Part shown: positions 1 through 9,300 of the stretch, in pieces
Layout of the letters: every line of letters begins with the position of its first letter
Numbering within the stretch: the stretch's first letter is position 1
Source: an uncultured bacterium
GTDB taxonomy: Bacteria > Krumholzibacteriota > Krumholzibacteriia > LZORAL124-64-63
NCBI GenBank assembly: GCA_937910695.1
Contig: CALEMW010000039.1
Location: 1-64,000, forward strand
Direction: 5' to 3'
DNA length: 64,000 nt
Position numbers and translations under genes: made by a program
The notes under the pieces: generated by a model
Database searches by the model: none
What the model was told of the DNA's origin: nothing
What the model saw: the letters and a program-made list of their open reading frames with translations, nothing else

Positions 1-434
1 TCTGTGGCGTGAAACACATCCACAACGATACGGTCGGGACGGCCGCCGGCGGCCCTTAGGGGAAAATGGCGCCAACGGACATCACCTTTGAGATCCAGAA
101 CCACCTGGGCCCGGCCCCCGAGAACATTGCGCCGCACCCGCTGCAGTACGGAGTCGTCGACGCCGATGGTCCCGGAGTCCTCGAACCTCCCACCGGCGAT
201 GTTCACGGCGATCCGCTCCGGGTTATTCACCCGGCGAACCTCATACTCGGCGGATCCCGTCAGATCGAGCACGACGCGCGTATGATCCGGTGCGGTCCAG
301 ATGCGGACGGATGTAACGATCACATCGCCTGCAGCCGCTCCGACGACACCTGTCACCAGAGCCAGAACAAGCGCGAACGTCCGGAGATGAAGACTCCGGA
401 CGGCACAACGATTCAACGAGCCGCAAGGCTTCAT
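1..434 (-). CDS. AMIN-domain cell-wall amidase, N-terminal part only (runs off left edge)
   Basis: The gene starts with ATG at 434 and leaves the window, so only about 144 codons are present. Residues 1-34 look like a signal peptide (basic start, then FALVLALVTGVVGAAAG). From about residue 36 the protein reads as an AMIN domain: it opens VTSVRIWTAPDHTRVVLDL and continues with short beta-strand-like segments. In N-acetylmuramoyl-L-alanine amidases of the AmiC type, AMIN sits before the Amidase_3 domain and targets the enzyme to the envelope or septum. The catalytic domain would lie outside the window, so the amidase call is inference. PilQ-type secretins also carry AMIN domains and are the main alternative. 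It lies 85 bp downstream of an M23/LytM gene on the same strand; such proteins often activate or work with amidases. Confidence 0.7.
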   Translation of the reverse strand, partial: MKPCGSLNRCAVRSLHLRTFALVLALVTGVVGAAAGDVIVTSVRIWTAPDHTRVVLDLTGSAEYEVRRVNNPERIAVNIAGGRFEDSGTIGVDDSVLQRVRRNVLGGRAQVVLDLKGDVRWRHFPLRAAGGRPDRIVVDVFHAT

Positions 435-519
435 GCCCGGTCAACGCTCCTCTTCCCGGCCAGGACGGCCGAGCGCTGGAAAGGTACCACAGGGCGCAGG
501 GGATGCAAACAGGAGAACC

Positions 520-1443
520 TTAGCGATTCGCGTAGGAATCGAGGATATACGGCATCGGATTGGTGTGCCGGCCGTTCACGGCGACTTCGTAATGCAGATG
601 GGGTGCGGTGGAGCGTCCTGAATTGCCGGACAGCCCCAGGACCTGACCTCTGGTCACTTTCTGCCCCTGGCGAACCTGCCACTCGCTCATGTGGGCGAAG
701 GTCGTGGTGATCCTGTTGCCGTGGTCGATGCGGATCATCATGCCGAGGCCGCGGTCCCGCTTCATGGCGACCACGGTCCCGTCGGCAGTGGCGTGTACAG
801 GCGTACCGCTCGGCACCGAATAATCCATGCCGCGGTGGAATTTCTTTTTGCCCGTGAACGGGTCCTCGCGATAGCCGTAGGACGAGCTCAACCAACCCGT
901 CTCGACCGGCCGTATCGAGGGCAGCCGCCCGAGGGTATCGGAGCGCAGAGAAAGCGTGTCGATCAGGGCTCGATAGCCTTCATGCTGGATCCTGGCTTGA
1001 CGCAGCAAGGCGTTCAGGTTGCCATCCAAAGCCACGGCGAATTTCGCACCGGCTGGCAGTTCGCCTTGCACATTCATCTGCAGGGCCGTCCGACCTCCGA
1101 CGCCCGCCTCGCGGACGTTGGGATCAAGAGGGTCGAGTCCCATGGCCACCGAAACGATCTCTTGCAGCCGGTACGATTCGGCGAGGTTCACGCGAAGCAC
1201 GTCCACCTTGCTGCCGAGATGCACGATCTCGGCTGTGAGTTTGGCGTTCTCCTTCTGAAGTCGCGACCCGCCAGGCAACCAGCTCGTACCCTGATAAAGA
1301 CCGAAGACATAGAAAACCGACACCAGGACCATGGCCAGCAAGGCGCCACCTGCCGACACCACAACGAGACGAGGGATTTTCAATTCCCTAGACGACGCGT
1401 GATCATCTGGCAGATAGAGAAATCTGTAGGTCTTGCGCGGCAC
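520..1443 (-). CDS. M23 family (LytM-type) metallopeptidase, membrane anchored
   Basis: This 307-residue protein has one N-terminal membrane segment (about residues 25-49), a coiled-coil-like stretch (about 60-170) and a C-terminal Peptidase_M23 domain (about 185-295). The zinc site is intact: H203 and D207 in HRGMD, then H282 and H284 in PHLHYEV, with H251 also conserved. The family cuts peptide cross-links of peptidoglycan, or with an incomplete site activates amidases; here the residues predict an active enzyme in the periplasm. The start is GTG with AGAGG four to five bases upstream. It lies between the sigma-factor gene and the AMIN-domain gene, all on the minus strand, which suggests a shared cell-wall operon. 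Confidence 0.9.
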   Translation of the reverse strand: MPRKTYRFLYLPDDHASSRELKIPRLVVVSAGGALLAMVLVSVFYVFGLYQGTSWLPGGSRLQKENAKLTAEIVHLGSKVDVLRVNLAESYRLQEIVSVAMGLDPLDPNVREAGVGGRTALQMNVQGELPAGAKFAVALDGNLNALLRQARIQHEGYRALIDTLSLRSDTLGRLPSIRPVETGWLSSSYGYREDPFTGKKKFHRGMDYSVPSGTPVHATADGTVVAMKRDRGLGMMIRIDHGNRITTTFAHMSEWQVRQGQKVTRGQVLGLSGNSGRSTAPHLHYEVAVNGRHTNPMPYILDSYANR

Positions 1444-1538
1444 GAGCCCTCTCAGGGGATGGGACCAGGGTTTGGGGAGGAGGAATCCAAGATATCGATT
1501 CCTTCCTCCCTGTCAACTCTCCCCTGGATGATCGGTCG

Positions 1539-2387
1539 TTAAACGTGACTCCTGAGGATTTCCTGGGTCGAAGCCTGCCTCATCTTCCGCAGGGCCTTTT
1601 CCTTGATTTGACGGATGCGCTCACGCGTCAGCCCCATTTCGCCACCGATCGCCTCAAGAGTCATGGCCTCTTCCTGGGCCAGGCCGTAGTACATCACGAT
1701 GATGGAGGCTTCCCTCTCGGTCAAAACATTCAGGCTGCGGTGCACATCCTCTCGCAGAACGCGCTCATAGAGCCTGGCGTCGGCACGGGGCTGTTCGTCG
1801 TCGGCGAGCGTCTCGAGCAGAGGCCTATCGCCTGTACACTGATCGTCGAGGCCGACTTCGGCCCCCCCCAGCTCGAGGATGCGTCGGACTTCCGGCAGAT
1901 CCAGACCCGACTCCTCGGCCAGCTGCATGGCGGAGGGACTGTCCACCCCGTCGTTCTGCAGAGTGGTGCGGGCCCGGTTGATCTTCAGCAGCAGGGCCGT
2001 CTGATTCTGGGGCAGACGTACGAGCCTGGAATGATCGAGCAGCGACTGGAGGATCGACTGCCGGATCCACCACACCGCATAGGAAATGAACTTGAAGCCG
2101 CGGGTTTCGTCGAATCGGCCCCCCGCCTTCAGCAGGCCGATGTTGCCCTCGTTGATGAGGTCGGCCAATCCGAGGCCCTGGTGCATGTATCGTTTAGCAA
2201 CAGTCACAACGAACCGCAGATTCGCGTTCACGAGTTTCTTCAGTGCTTCCTCGTCGCCCCCCCTGATCCGGCGCGCGCAATCAGCCTCGTCTTCTCGGCT
2301 GAGCAGGCTATACCGGTTGATCTCCCGGAAGTAGACTTCCAGGCTCTTCTCATGGGTTGGGGGCAGGATAGCGTTACGGGACGCCAT
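1539..2387 (-). CDS. RNA polymerase sigma factor, RpoD/RpoS-type (group 1/2 sigma-70)
   Basis: 282 residues. Region 1.2 (SLEVYFREINRYSLLSREDE) is followed by region 2 (NANLRFVVTVAKRYMHQGLG through DLINEGNIGLLKAGGRFDET and the -10 reading helix FISYAVWWIRQSI), region 3, and region 4 ending in a helix-turn-helix (TLEAIGGEMGLTRERIRQIK). Region 1.1 is absent and the size matches the short primary-like sigma factors of Bacteroidota-type bacteria, so it could be the housekeeping factor or an RpoS-like one; sequence alone does not decide. The ATG at 2387 is chosen because GGAGG lies five bases upstream. A longer reading to 2468 would overlap htrA and has no such site. Confidence 0.93.
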   Translation of the reverse strand: MASRNAILPPTHEKSLEVYFREINRYSLLSREDEADCARRIRGGDEEALKKLVNANLRFVVTVAKRYMHQGLGLADLINEGNIGLLKAGGRFDETRGFKFISYAVWWIRQSILQSLLDHSRLVRLPQNQTALLLKINRARTTLQNDGVDSPSAMQLAEESGLDLPEVRRILELGGAEVGLDDQCTGDRPLLETLADDEQPRADARLYERVLREDVHRSLNVLTEREASIIVMYYGLAQEEAMTLEAIGGEMGLTRERIRQIKEKALRKMRQASTQEILRSHV

Positions 2388-2448
2388 GGTGTCCTCCAAT
2401 TGTGGTGCGGGGTGGCACCGGCTCGGAACCTGCTGCGGGGACAGCGCG

Positions 2449-3897
2449 TCAGGATCCAGGATCGACATCGATCAAGAGGTAGCTGCGCTGACCTCCCGAT
2501 TCGACCAGCAACATGATGTCGTCGGACGACAGGGACAGCTCGTCGCGCAGGCGACGGAAGGCCGTCTCGTCGTCGACGGGTCGGTCGTTCACCGCGAGGA
2601 TCAGATCCCCGGTTCTGAGACCGGCCCGCCCGGCGGGACTTTCCGTATCGACGGTCACCACCAGAACTCCCCGGTCGCCTTCGATGCCGAAGGCCTCCCG
2701 GAGACGGGCCGCACGGGGGTCGTCGCTGTCGGGCGAGACCGTGACCATACCAAGCCACGCCCCTCCCCTCGGTCGATCCACGGCGCCGGCTGGCACTTCC
2801 ACCAGCACGACCGCCAGGTCGACCCCCCGGCCCTCTCGAAGACAGCGAACGGTGATGTCCCGCCCGAGCTCCGACTCACTCACAAGAAACTGCAATTCCC
2901 GGTCATCGGCGACTTCGACGCCGCCGAAGCTCACAATGACGTCGCCAACGACGAACCCGGCCGCCATGGCAGGCGAAGCATCGATGATGGATTCCACAAC
3001 CACACCGACGATTCCCGAGTCTCCCCGGTAATCGGAGGTCACAGCGCCCAGCCAGCCGCGGATCACACGACCCTCGGCGGCGAGCTGCTCGAAGATCCGC
3101 ACGGCGAAGTTGCTCGGAATCGCGAATCCGATGCCCTGCCCCGCCTTGTTGACCGCGGTGTTCACACCGATCACCCGGCCGGCGATGTCCAGCAACGGAC
3201 CGCCGCTGTTGCCCGAATTGATGGCCGCATCAGTCTGTAGAAAATCCTGATAGCGCGGCGCCCCTCCGTGGATGGCCAGATCGTTGCGCCCTTTCGCGCT
3301 CACGACGCCGACGGTCACGCTGCCGGCGAGGTTGCCGAAGGGGTTGCCCACGGCGATGGCCCAGTCCCCGACGCGGACCGCCTCGGAATCGCCGAAGATC
3401 AGCGGTTCGATCTTGCGATCCACATCGATCTTGAGCAGCGCAAGGTCGCTTGCAGGATCGACTCCAACGATTTCGGCGGGAATATCGTGATCGTCTCCGC
3501 TGAAACGCACACTCACTGCATCGGCTCTGGTCACGACATGATTGTTGGTCAGAATATGCCCGAGGTCCGAAACCACGAACCCCGTGCCGCTACCGGATTG
3601 ACGGAACGGGCTGGCGCTCCCGTCCTGACCAGGAAAGAAGCGCCTGTAAAGATCGTCCATAGGATCGAGATTCACGCCCGGTCCACCCGAGTCGCGGATC
3701 ACGCGGATGCTCACGACCGCAGGGCCGGCGTCTCGCGCAACAGTCGCAAAAGGCGATTCCGGAGCCGCCGACCTATCGATCTTCGCAAGCCCGGCGGCGA
3801 TCGACAGCGAACTCATCCAGACCAGGACCGGCACGACCATCACGCCGCTACGGCGCAAGGTCGGTCTGATCATCCTGATGCTGGCACGAGAGTTCAC
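2449..3897 (-). CDS. HtrA/Deg-family serine protease with two PDZ domains
   Basis: 482 residues from a GTG at 3897 preceded by GGAGG at five bases; a further upstream ATG (4017) lacks this site. An N-terminal hydrophobic segment (about residues 17-37, VMVVPVLVWMSSLSIAAG) gives export. The trypsin-like domain carries the full triad: H120 (LTNNHVV), D151 (SDLALLKID) and S231 (NSGNSGGPLL). Two PDZ domains follow (about 275-365 and 385-475). This is the DegP/DegQ plan for periplasmic protein quality control. The second PDZ ends right at the stop codon. It stands 61 bp before the sigma-factor gene in the same direction, a plausible stress or envelope-linked transcription unit. Confidence 0.94.
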   Translation of the reverse strand: MNSRASIRMIRPTLRRSGVMVVPVLVWMSSLSIAAGLAKIDRSAAPESPFATVARDAGPAVVSIRVIRDSGGPGVNLDPMDDLYRRFFPGQDGSASPFRQSGSGTGFVVSDLGHILTNNHVVTRADAVSVRFSGDDHDIPAEIVGVDPASDLALLKIDVDRKIEPLIFGDSEAVRVGDWAIAVGNPFGNLAGSVTVGVVSAKGRNDLAIHGGAPRYQDFLQTDAAINSGNSGGPLLDIAGRVIGVNTAVNKAGQGIGFAIPSNFAVRIFEQLAAEGRVIRGWLGAVTSDYRGDSGIVGVVVESIIDASPAMAAGFVVGDVIVSFGGVEVADDRELQFLVSESELGRDITVRCLREGRGVDLAVVLVEVPAGAVDRPRGGAWLGMVTVSPDSDDPRAARLREAFGIEGDRGVLVVTVDTESPAGRAGLRTGDLILAVNDRPVDDETAFRRLRDELSLSSDDIMLLVESGGQRSYLLIDVDPGS

Positions 3898-4044
3898 GGG
3901 AGCCTCCGTTGATTGCCTTGCGACATCGCTGCACACAAGAACATTACGCTTTTCGAGGAAGCGTCGGAGGCGGTCGGGACGCCGGATGGGGAATCCGACG
4001 TGTTGCAGGGACATCAAGACCTTACCAGACCTGCAACGGGAAGA

Positions 4045-4482
4045 TCAACCATTATTCTCGGGTTCCTCGTCGCAGGCGTCATCGTCACCACCGCCGGTCT
4101 CATAGATCTCGACATCGATCTCATCGTCCAGATCCAGATCATCCGACCCGGCCGCGGTGCCCGCGGTTGTACCTGCCGACGCGGCCCGATCCTGACGTCG
4201 GATCTCTTCGATTTCGCTCTTCTTGTCTTTGAGCTCCTTTTCTAGGGCGCGTACCCGGTCGGCGAATCCCAACAGCAGGGAGTCGTCGGCGAAATCGGTC
4301 CTTCCGGCATTCAGTGCGGTGTAGACCAAGCTACCCATTTCGCTGAACTGACGTTCGATGTCCCGACTGATCCCGAAGATGTCGTAACGCCGCACACCTA
4401 CCTTGGCCAGCTCGTTGGTCTTGTCGGCGGCGACGCCGTACCAGTCCACCATGTTCTTCTTCACATCGTCCCATAGCGCCAT
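4045..4482 (-). CDS. Small conserved-looking cytoplasmic protein, helical with acidic tail
   Basis: 145 residues, not recognised. The first half (MALWDDVKKNMVDWYG onward) has no signal peptide and looks amphipathic and helical. Residues about 75-100 form a charged coiled coil (ADRVRALEKELKDKKSEIEE). The tail is rich in Ala/Gly/Thr and then Asp/Glu and is probably disordered. Two ATGs compete; the one at 4482 is chosen because GGAGG lies seven bases upstream, against one base for the ATG at 4488. It is divergent from lpxH. The function is unknown. Confidence 0.75.
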   Translation of the reverse strand: MALWDDVKKNMVDWYGVAADKTNELAKVGVRRYDIFGISRDIERQFSEMGSLVYTALNAGRTDFADDSLLLGFADRVRALEKELKDKKSEIEEIRRQDRAASAGTTAGTAAGSDDLDLDDEIDVEIYETGGGDDDACDEEPENNG

Positions 4483-4547
4483 GTCCATGCCTCCCGAGTC
4501 CGTTTTCCCTTGCCAACGATCCGGTATTCATATACCAAAGAACTCCC

Positions 4548-5297
4548 ATGGACAAGAACACGTCACACGTCGTCCTTTTCGTCGGCGACACCCACTTCCA
4601 TCTCGTCCCGCGATCCGGCGAGCTTGCCCGCCAGGAACGCTTCTTGTCGTTCCTGGAGATGGCCCGTCATGCGGACGAGCTGGTCCTGCTCGGCGACATC
4701 TTCGATTTCTGGTTCGACTACCCCCATTTCAGGCTTCGAGGATACGAAGAAATCCTCCACGGTCTCGATGCCGTCCATGAAGCCGGAACGCGCCTCCATT
4801 TCGTCGGCGGCAATCACGACATCTGGGGTGCAAAATATTTTCGCGATCGCTATGGCACCTCCGCCAACGGAGCGCCGGTGGACCTGGATCTCGACGGCAC
4901 CCGCCTGCGCGTGATCCACGGCGACGGTCTTTTGGCCCGCGATATGATCTACAACGGTTTCCGCTGGCTGGTGCGGCAGCGGGCCGGCGTCGCACTGGCG
5001 AAAGCCCTCCACCCCGAACTGCTCTACCACTTCTGCTGCTGGCTGAGCGGCACCAGCCGCAAAGCCTCCCGTGATGAATCCGCCATCATCGTCGAACGGG
5101 CCCAACGCCATCTGGCTGCCGCGAACGACGACTGGGACATGCTGCTGATCGGCCACGTCCACCACGCCTTCCACATTCAGAAGGACGGTCGGGCCATGGC
5201 TGCTCTCGGCAGCTGGTTCGGCGAGGAGAGCTACGGGATCTGGAGCGAGGGCCGGTTTGCGCTCAAGGACTTCGCAACCGACCCCCGTCCGTTCTGA
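4548..5297 (+). CDS. lpxH: UDP-2,3-diacylglucosamine diphosphatase (LpxH-like metallophosphatase)
   Basis: 249 residues with the complete calcineurin-like metallophosphoesterase signature in LpxH form: GDTHF (D14, H16), LLGDIFDFWF (D50), GGNHD (N89-D91), HGDG (H124) and GHVHHAF near residue 200. LpxH hydrolyses UDP-2,3-diacylglucosamine to lipid X and UMP at the inner membrane, the fourth step of lipid A synthesis, so this supports an outer membrane with lipopolysaccharide-type lipid. The length fits the family (about 240). No strong ribosome-binding site precedes the ATG. The related broader UDP-diacylglucosamine pyrophosphatase-like phosphoesterases are the alternative, but DIFDFWF favours LpxH. 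Confidence 0.85.
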   Translation: MDKNTSHVVLFVGDTHFHLVPRSGELARQERFLSFLEMARHADELVLLGDIFDFWFDYPHFRLRGYEEILHGLDAVHEAGTRLHFVGGNHDIWGAKYFRDRYGTSANGAPVDLDLDGTRLRVIHGDGLLARDMIYNGFRWLVRQRAGVALAKALHPELLYHFCCWLSGTSRKASRDESAIIVERAQRHLAAANDDWDMLLIGHVHHAFHIQKDGRAMAALGSWFGEESYGIWSEGRFALKDFATDPRPF

Positions 5298-5301
5298 AGA
5301 A

Positions 5302-6237
5302 TCAGGATTCGGGCCCAAAGGCGAATTCGACCGTGAACCTGTGCTGAGAATCGATCCCCTCCTGCACCATAGCCTCATAGGCGTAGCCGATCCCGATGGT
5401 CCCCTTGCTGAATCCGGCGCCGAAGGTCAATCCCTGAGACTCATAATTCACCTTGCTCCCGACTCGCAGGGACAACGCCGGCACGAGGCGGTATTCGGCC
5501 CCCACATGGGCTTTCTCGGTGCCGTCGTTGGGGAAAATGACATCGCCGGCGAGGGTCAGCTTGCCGTCCAGGACCTCCAGCTGGGGATCCAAGGCCATCC
5601 CGAGTCGCAGAACCGTGGGCAACGGATAGGGCTCGGCATCGACGGTGAAGTCCGAACCGACATTCGTGTACGAAGCCCCGAACCAAAGGCCTTCGATGAG
5701 GGCCTTGTGCGAGATGAAGAAATCAAAGGCGAATCCGGTGCCGGCATGAATATCGATCTCTTCGTGCAGGATTTTCACGCCAGCCCCCACGGCCAGACGC
5801 TCGTTGATCCGACGGCCGAACGTCACGCCTAGCGATATCTGCTGGGGCGCAAAGGTGCCGACGGTCTCACCGATGCTCTCCTCGGTCGTGCGGTCGATGT
5901 CGTCGGCATAGAAGCCGGAAAAAATAACTCCCAACGCTCCTAGGGGGGTGCGGTGGGACAATACCGCCGTCTCCCTGTCGAACAGGCCGAAGCTCCTCTG
6001 GTGCTGGAGCAGCAGGTCGGTTCCATCGTCCTGGAACGCCAGCCGCGCTGGATTCCAATACACTGCAGCGGCATCGTTCGATGAAGCCACGCCGGCGCCG
6101 CCCATCCCTGTCTCTCTGGCTCCCACGGGAAAACGCAACGACAGAAAGCCCGACTCACCCGGCGTGCCCGCCAGAGCCATCCCCGCCAGCAACAGCAGGA
6201 CCATGCCCGCAACCATCAACCTGGGTCCGTTCTTCAT
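5302..6237 (-). CDS. PorV/PorQ-family outer-membrane beta-barrel protein
   Basis: 311 residues with a clear signal peptide (MKNGPRLMVAGMVLLLLAGM). The mature start has the family pattern G-x-x-FL-x-x-R-FPVGARETGMGGAGVA followed by SNDAAAVYWNPARLA, typical of the PorV/UPF0164 family. The rest alternates as beta strands to a barrel-like C-terminus ending in aromatic strands (HRFTVEFAFG). In Bacteroidota PorV is the outer-membrane shuttle of the type IX secretion system, but distant relatives have other or unknown roles. It lies directly downstream of a large secreted protein with a type-IX-like C-terminal domain, which fits a secretion link. The start is chosen at 6237, with AAGGA seven bases upstream, over an upstream ATG that would put charged residues before the signal. 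Confidence 0.8.
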   Translation of the reverse strand: MKNGPRLMVAGMVLLLLAGMALAGTPGESGFLSLRFPVGARETGMGGAGVASSNDAAAVYWNPARLAFQDDGTDLLLQHQRSFGLFDRETAVLSHRTPLGALGVIFSGFYADDIDRTTEESIGETVGTFAPQQISLGVTFGRRINERLAVGAGVKILHEEIDIHAGTGFAFDFFISHKALIEGLWFGASYTNVGSDFTVDAEPYPLPTVLRLGMALDPQLEVLDGKLTLAGDVIFPNDGTEKAHVGAEYRLVPALSLRVGSKVNYESQGLTFGAGFSKGTIGIGYAYEAMVQEGIDSQHRFTVEFAFGPES

Positions 6238-6317
6238 TCCTCGATCCTTTCTAGGCGCCGTCACGACGGCCATCTCTCTTCAACACCGTCACAGTATCGC
6301 TGTGGTGGCCTTGGACA

Positions 6318-9300
6318 TCAACGCTCGATCGCCGCGGGTTTCACGATCACACTGCGCTCCCCGCCCCCTTGGACGATCATTTTACAGAAGTAGGTTCCGC
6401 TGACAGCACCGCCGACGTCGAGGACCGCCTCTGCGGGCTCTCCGGCCACGGCCGTGACGATCTCACTGCGTGCGACCTCTTCACCCTCGAGATTATACAA
6501 GATCGCCGAAAGAGTGCCCCCGTGGTTCAGGCGAACCCTGGCATACAGACGATCACCGCTAGCAGGTGTCGGGTAGAGCGAAACACTGCCCTCTTCGACC
6601 AGGGCTTGGCCACCGGGAATGGGCGACTGCTCAGGCGCCTGGTTGGTTCGTTCGGGGGTTCCACCCCACATCGGCCAGATGACGTCAGCTTGATCAGTAC
6701 CGGGCAGTTCCCACACGACAAGACGAGAAACGAGTTCAGTGACGGCATTCTCTCCGGGATCGTGTTCGAGGAGACGAGGCATCGTCCCGACTGCAACGAG
6801 CTCGAGCCCCGGCGATCCGTCCAGATCCATGACCAGCGGCGTCGCCGCCGTTTCACCAGGCCCTGCCAGAGGCCAGCCGGGAACCACATCGCCACGCTCA
6901 TCCACGAGGTAGAGACGTCCGTCTGGAGCTGCAAAAACCGTCATCTCCTTATCGGCCACTCTCCAGGCCAGAGGGCTGACAGCCGCTCGGGCGGCAGCGG
7001 TCCGCACATCGTTGACCGGTATGGCGGGCCATGAGGTTTCCGGTGCGCCGAAACGCCCCGACTTGACGAAGGCGTCGTCGCTCGCGTAGACGACGCCAGG
7101 TGCCATGGGTGACCGCACGGGGAAACCGTTGTCCCAAACACGCGCTCCGTCACGTCCCACATGAAGACACCCACCGTCGCTCATGGGGACCAGCAACCCG
7201 TCGTCTAGAGCCAAAGGAGGCCACGGAGAGGGGCGCCCTGAAAACTCGGTCAGCAACCCCTCGCCGGTGAGCGCGCCCGGCGAGCTGACATAACCGCCTT
7301 GACCATCGTAACCGATGGAAATGAGATGGCCATCCCACGTCACCGGACCGGGCAGGTCCCCCATGCCTGGAAAAGCCCTGTTCATGCCGGGCACAGAGAC
7401 AACCCTGTCGCCGGCAGCATCATAGAGCTCGTAAAAGAAACTCGAGATCGTATCGGTGTCTTGGTGGTCCTCGTTGAGGGTCGCCACGAGCCTTGGCCCG
7501 GCGACGGGCTCATCCGCGAAGGATGCCGCCAAGATCGCCGGAGTGCCCACCCTGCGAGTGATCGTGCCCGACACGGGTGCCGCCAACCCGTGACTGTCCG
7601 GGTCGAAGTCGCCGTCTCGGACTTCCGAACCATCAGCATGGAACATGTAGGTCCCGCCGGGACCGTTGACGATGATCTCGACGGATCCATCGTCATCCAC
7701 GTCCGCTGCAGCCGGCGCTCCCGTCCAGGTGACCGCATCACCGAGTGCGTCGGTTCCGGTCGTCAAATGGCCAAGAGCCTCTCCCCCTTCCAGCATGGGC
7801 GAGAGGTCGTGATGCCAGGCGAACACCCTGCCGTCCACATCCACCGCCACGATTTCCAGAGTACCGTCCGGCGGCGAATCCAAGTCGACGGCCAGGAGAT
7901 GGCTTCCTCGCAGGTCGATCCCCGGCAGATCCAAGGAAGCCGATTCGAGCGGCCGTCCGGTCTCCGGAGCCTCCTTGCGGCAACGGAACGTCATGCTGTC
8001 GGCGTAGATCAGCACCGGCCAAGGAACTTCGGGCACGACGACAGCGGAATCCACAACGACCTCGGATACCGCGTCGATCACGATCCCGGTCCACGCCCCG
8101 CCCGCCGTCGCTGTGCTCGGAAGCGTCTCCGGGCCGAATAAATCGTGATCCTCACCACGGAAACTGTCGTCGTCCCCACCAAGCATCCAAGGCGAGGGTC
8201 GCCGGGAGTCGAGGTCCTGGAGGCCGTCGGCTTCTTCGAGATCGATGGATTTCCGTTGAGGATCCGCGTTGAAGACATTGCTCTCTGCATCCAGAGCCCG
8301 GGAGATCACACCCTCGTCCACATGCCAGATATAGAGACCACTGCCGGCCCCCTTCACGCCCGGTGCCCGCGCTAAATTGTCGCTCATGAAGAAGTCCCAC
8401 TCGCCTGCGGAGAGAACCTCCTTGATGTGCAACTCAGGATCGAAAGTCGCCAGTACGACTCCTTCGTCAGACCACGGGGAAAACGTCTCGTCGTCGATAC
8501 GGGTGAAATCGGGGACGCCATTGCCGTTTCGGTCGTCCCCGAAGGAGAAGATCCTGTTCCCATCGGGATCCTGGAGACGGTACTCGACCAGCCAATATTC
8601 GCTCGGACCGATAGCGATGCGTGCAAGGGTCGAATCGGCTCCGGCGTGCTCGGCGGGAAAGAGCGAAAAAGTGCCACCAACGTCGGGATCAATGTCGTAA
8701 GGCTCGAGCCAGCCCATCAGCATCTTGTTGAAAGCGCAAGGTTCCGTCGGAATCAGGCCGCCGGCCGCGAAAAGGCCGTAACCCATCAGACCGAACTGGC
8801 CGATTCCCTGGCTGTCGGGATTACCCGAAGGCGTGAAGTCGCTCAGAGAGAGCATACCGAGCCGCAGGCCGACTTCGAAGCAATACACACCCATCGAGCC
8901 GAAATAACCGCCCAAGCCACCGGCCGAGTCCTGATATTCCGTTTCGGGAAGCACCAGAACGTGTTGGATTCGGCCCGCGACCCCTTCGTCGGTTTCAAGC
9001 CAGGGGTCGACCAGGATCTCATCTTCGACTGCAGCGAGGAAATCCTCGGGGCTCAGGTAACTGCTGTAGATCTGTTCGGGCGAGTTGCCGAGTACATCGG
9101 TTTCCTCTCCCGCCCCCGCATGGATTACCATCACGGTATCGTAGAGGCCGAAGTCCACCAGATGATCCGTGGCGGCGACCACGTCTGCGACAAGCTGGAT
9201 CTTCTGCTCACCCTCGTCGGGATGGTTGCCGTACCAAGCCATCGGATGGGGCAGGTTGGCCACTTCTCCCACCACAGTGACGTTCAAATCGAAACGTCCG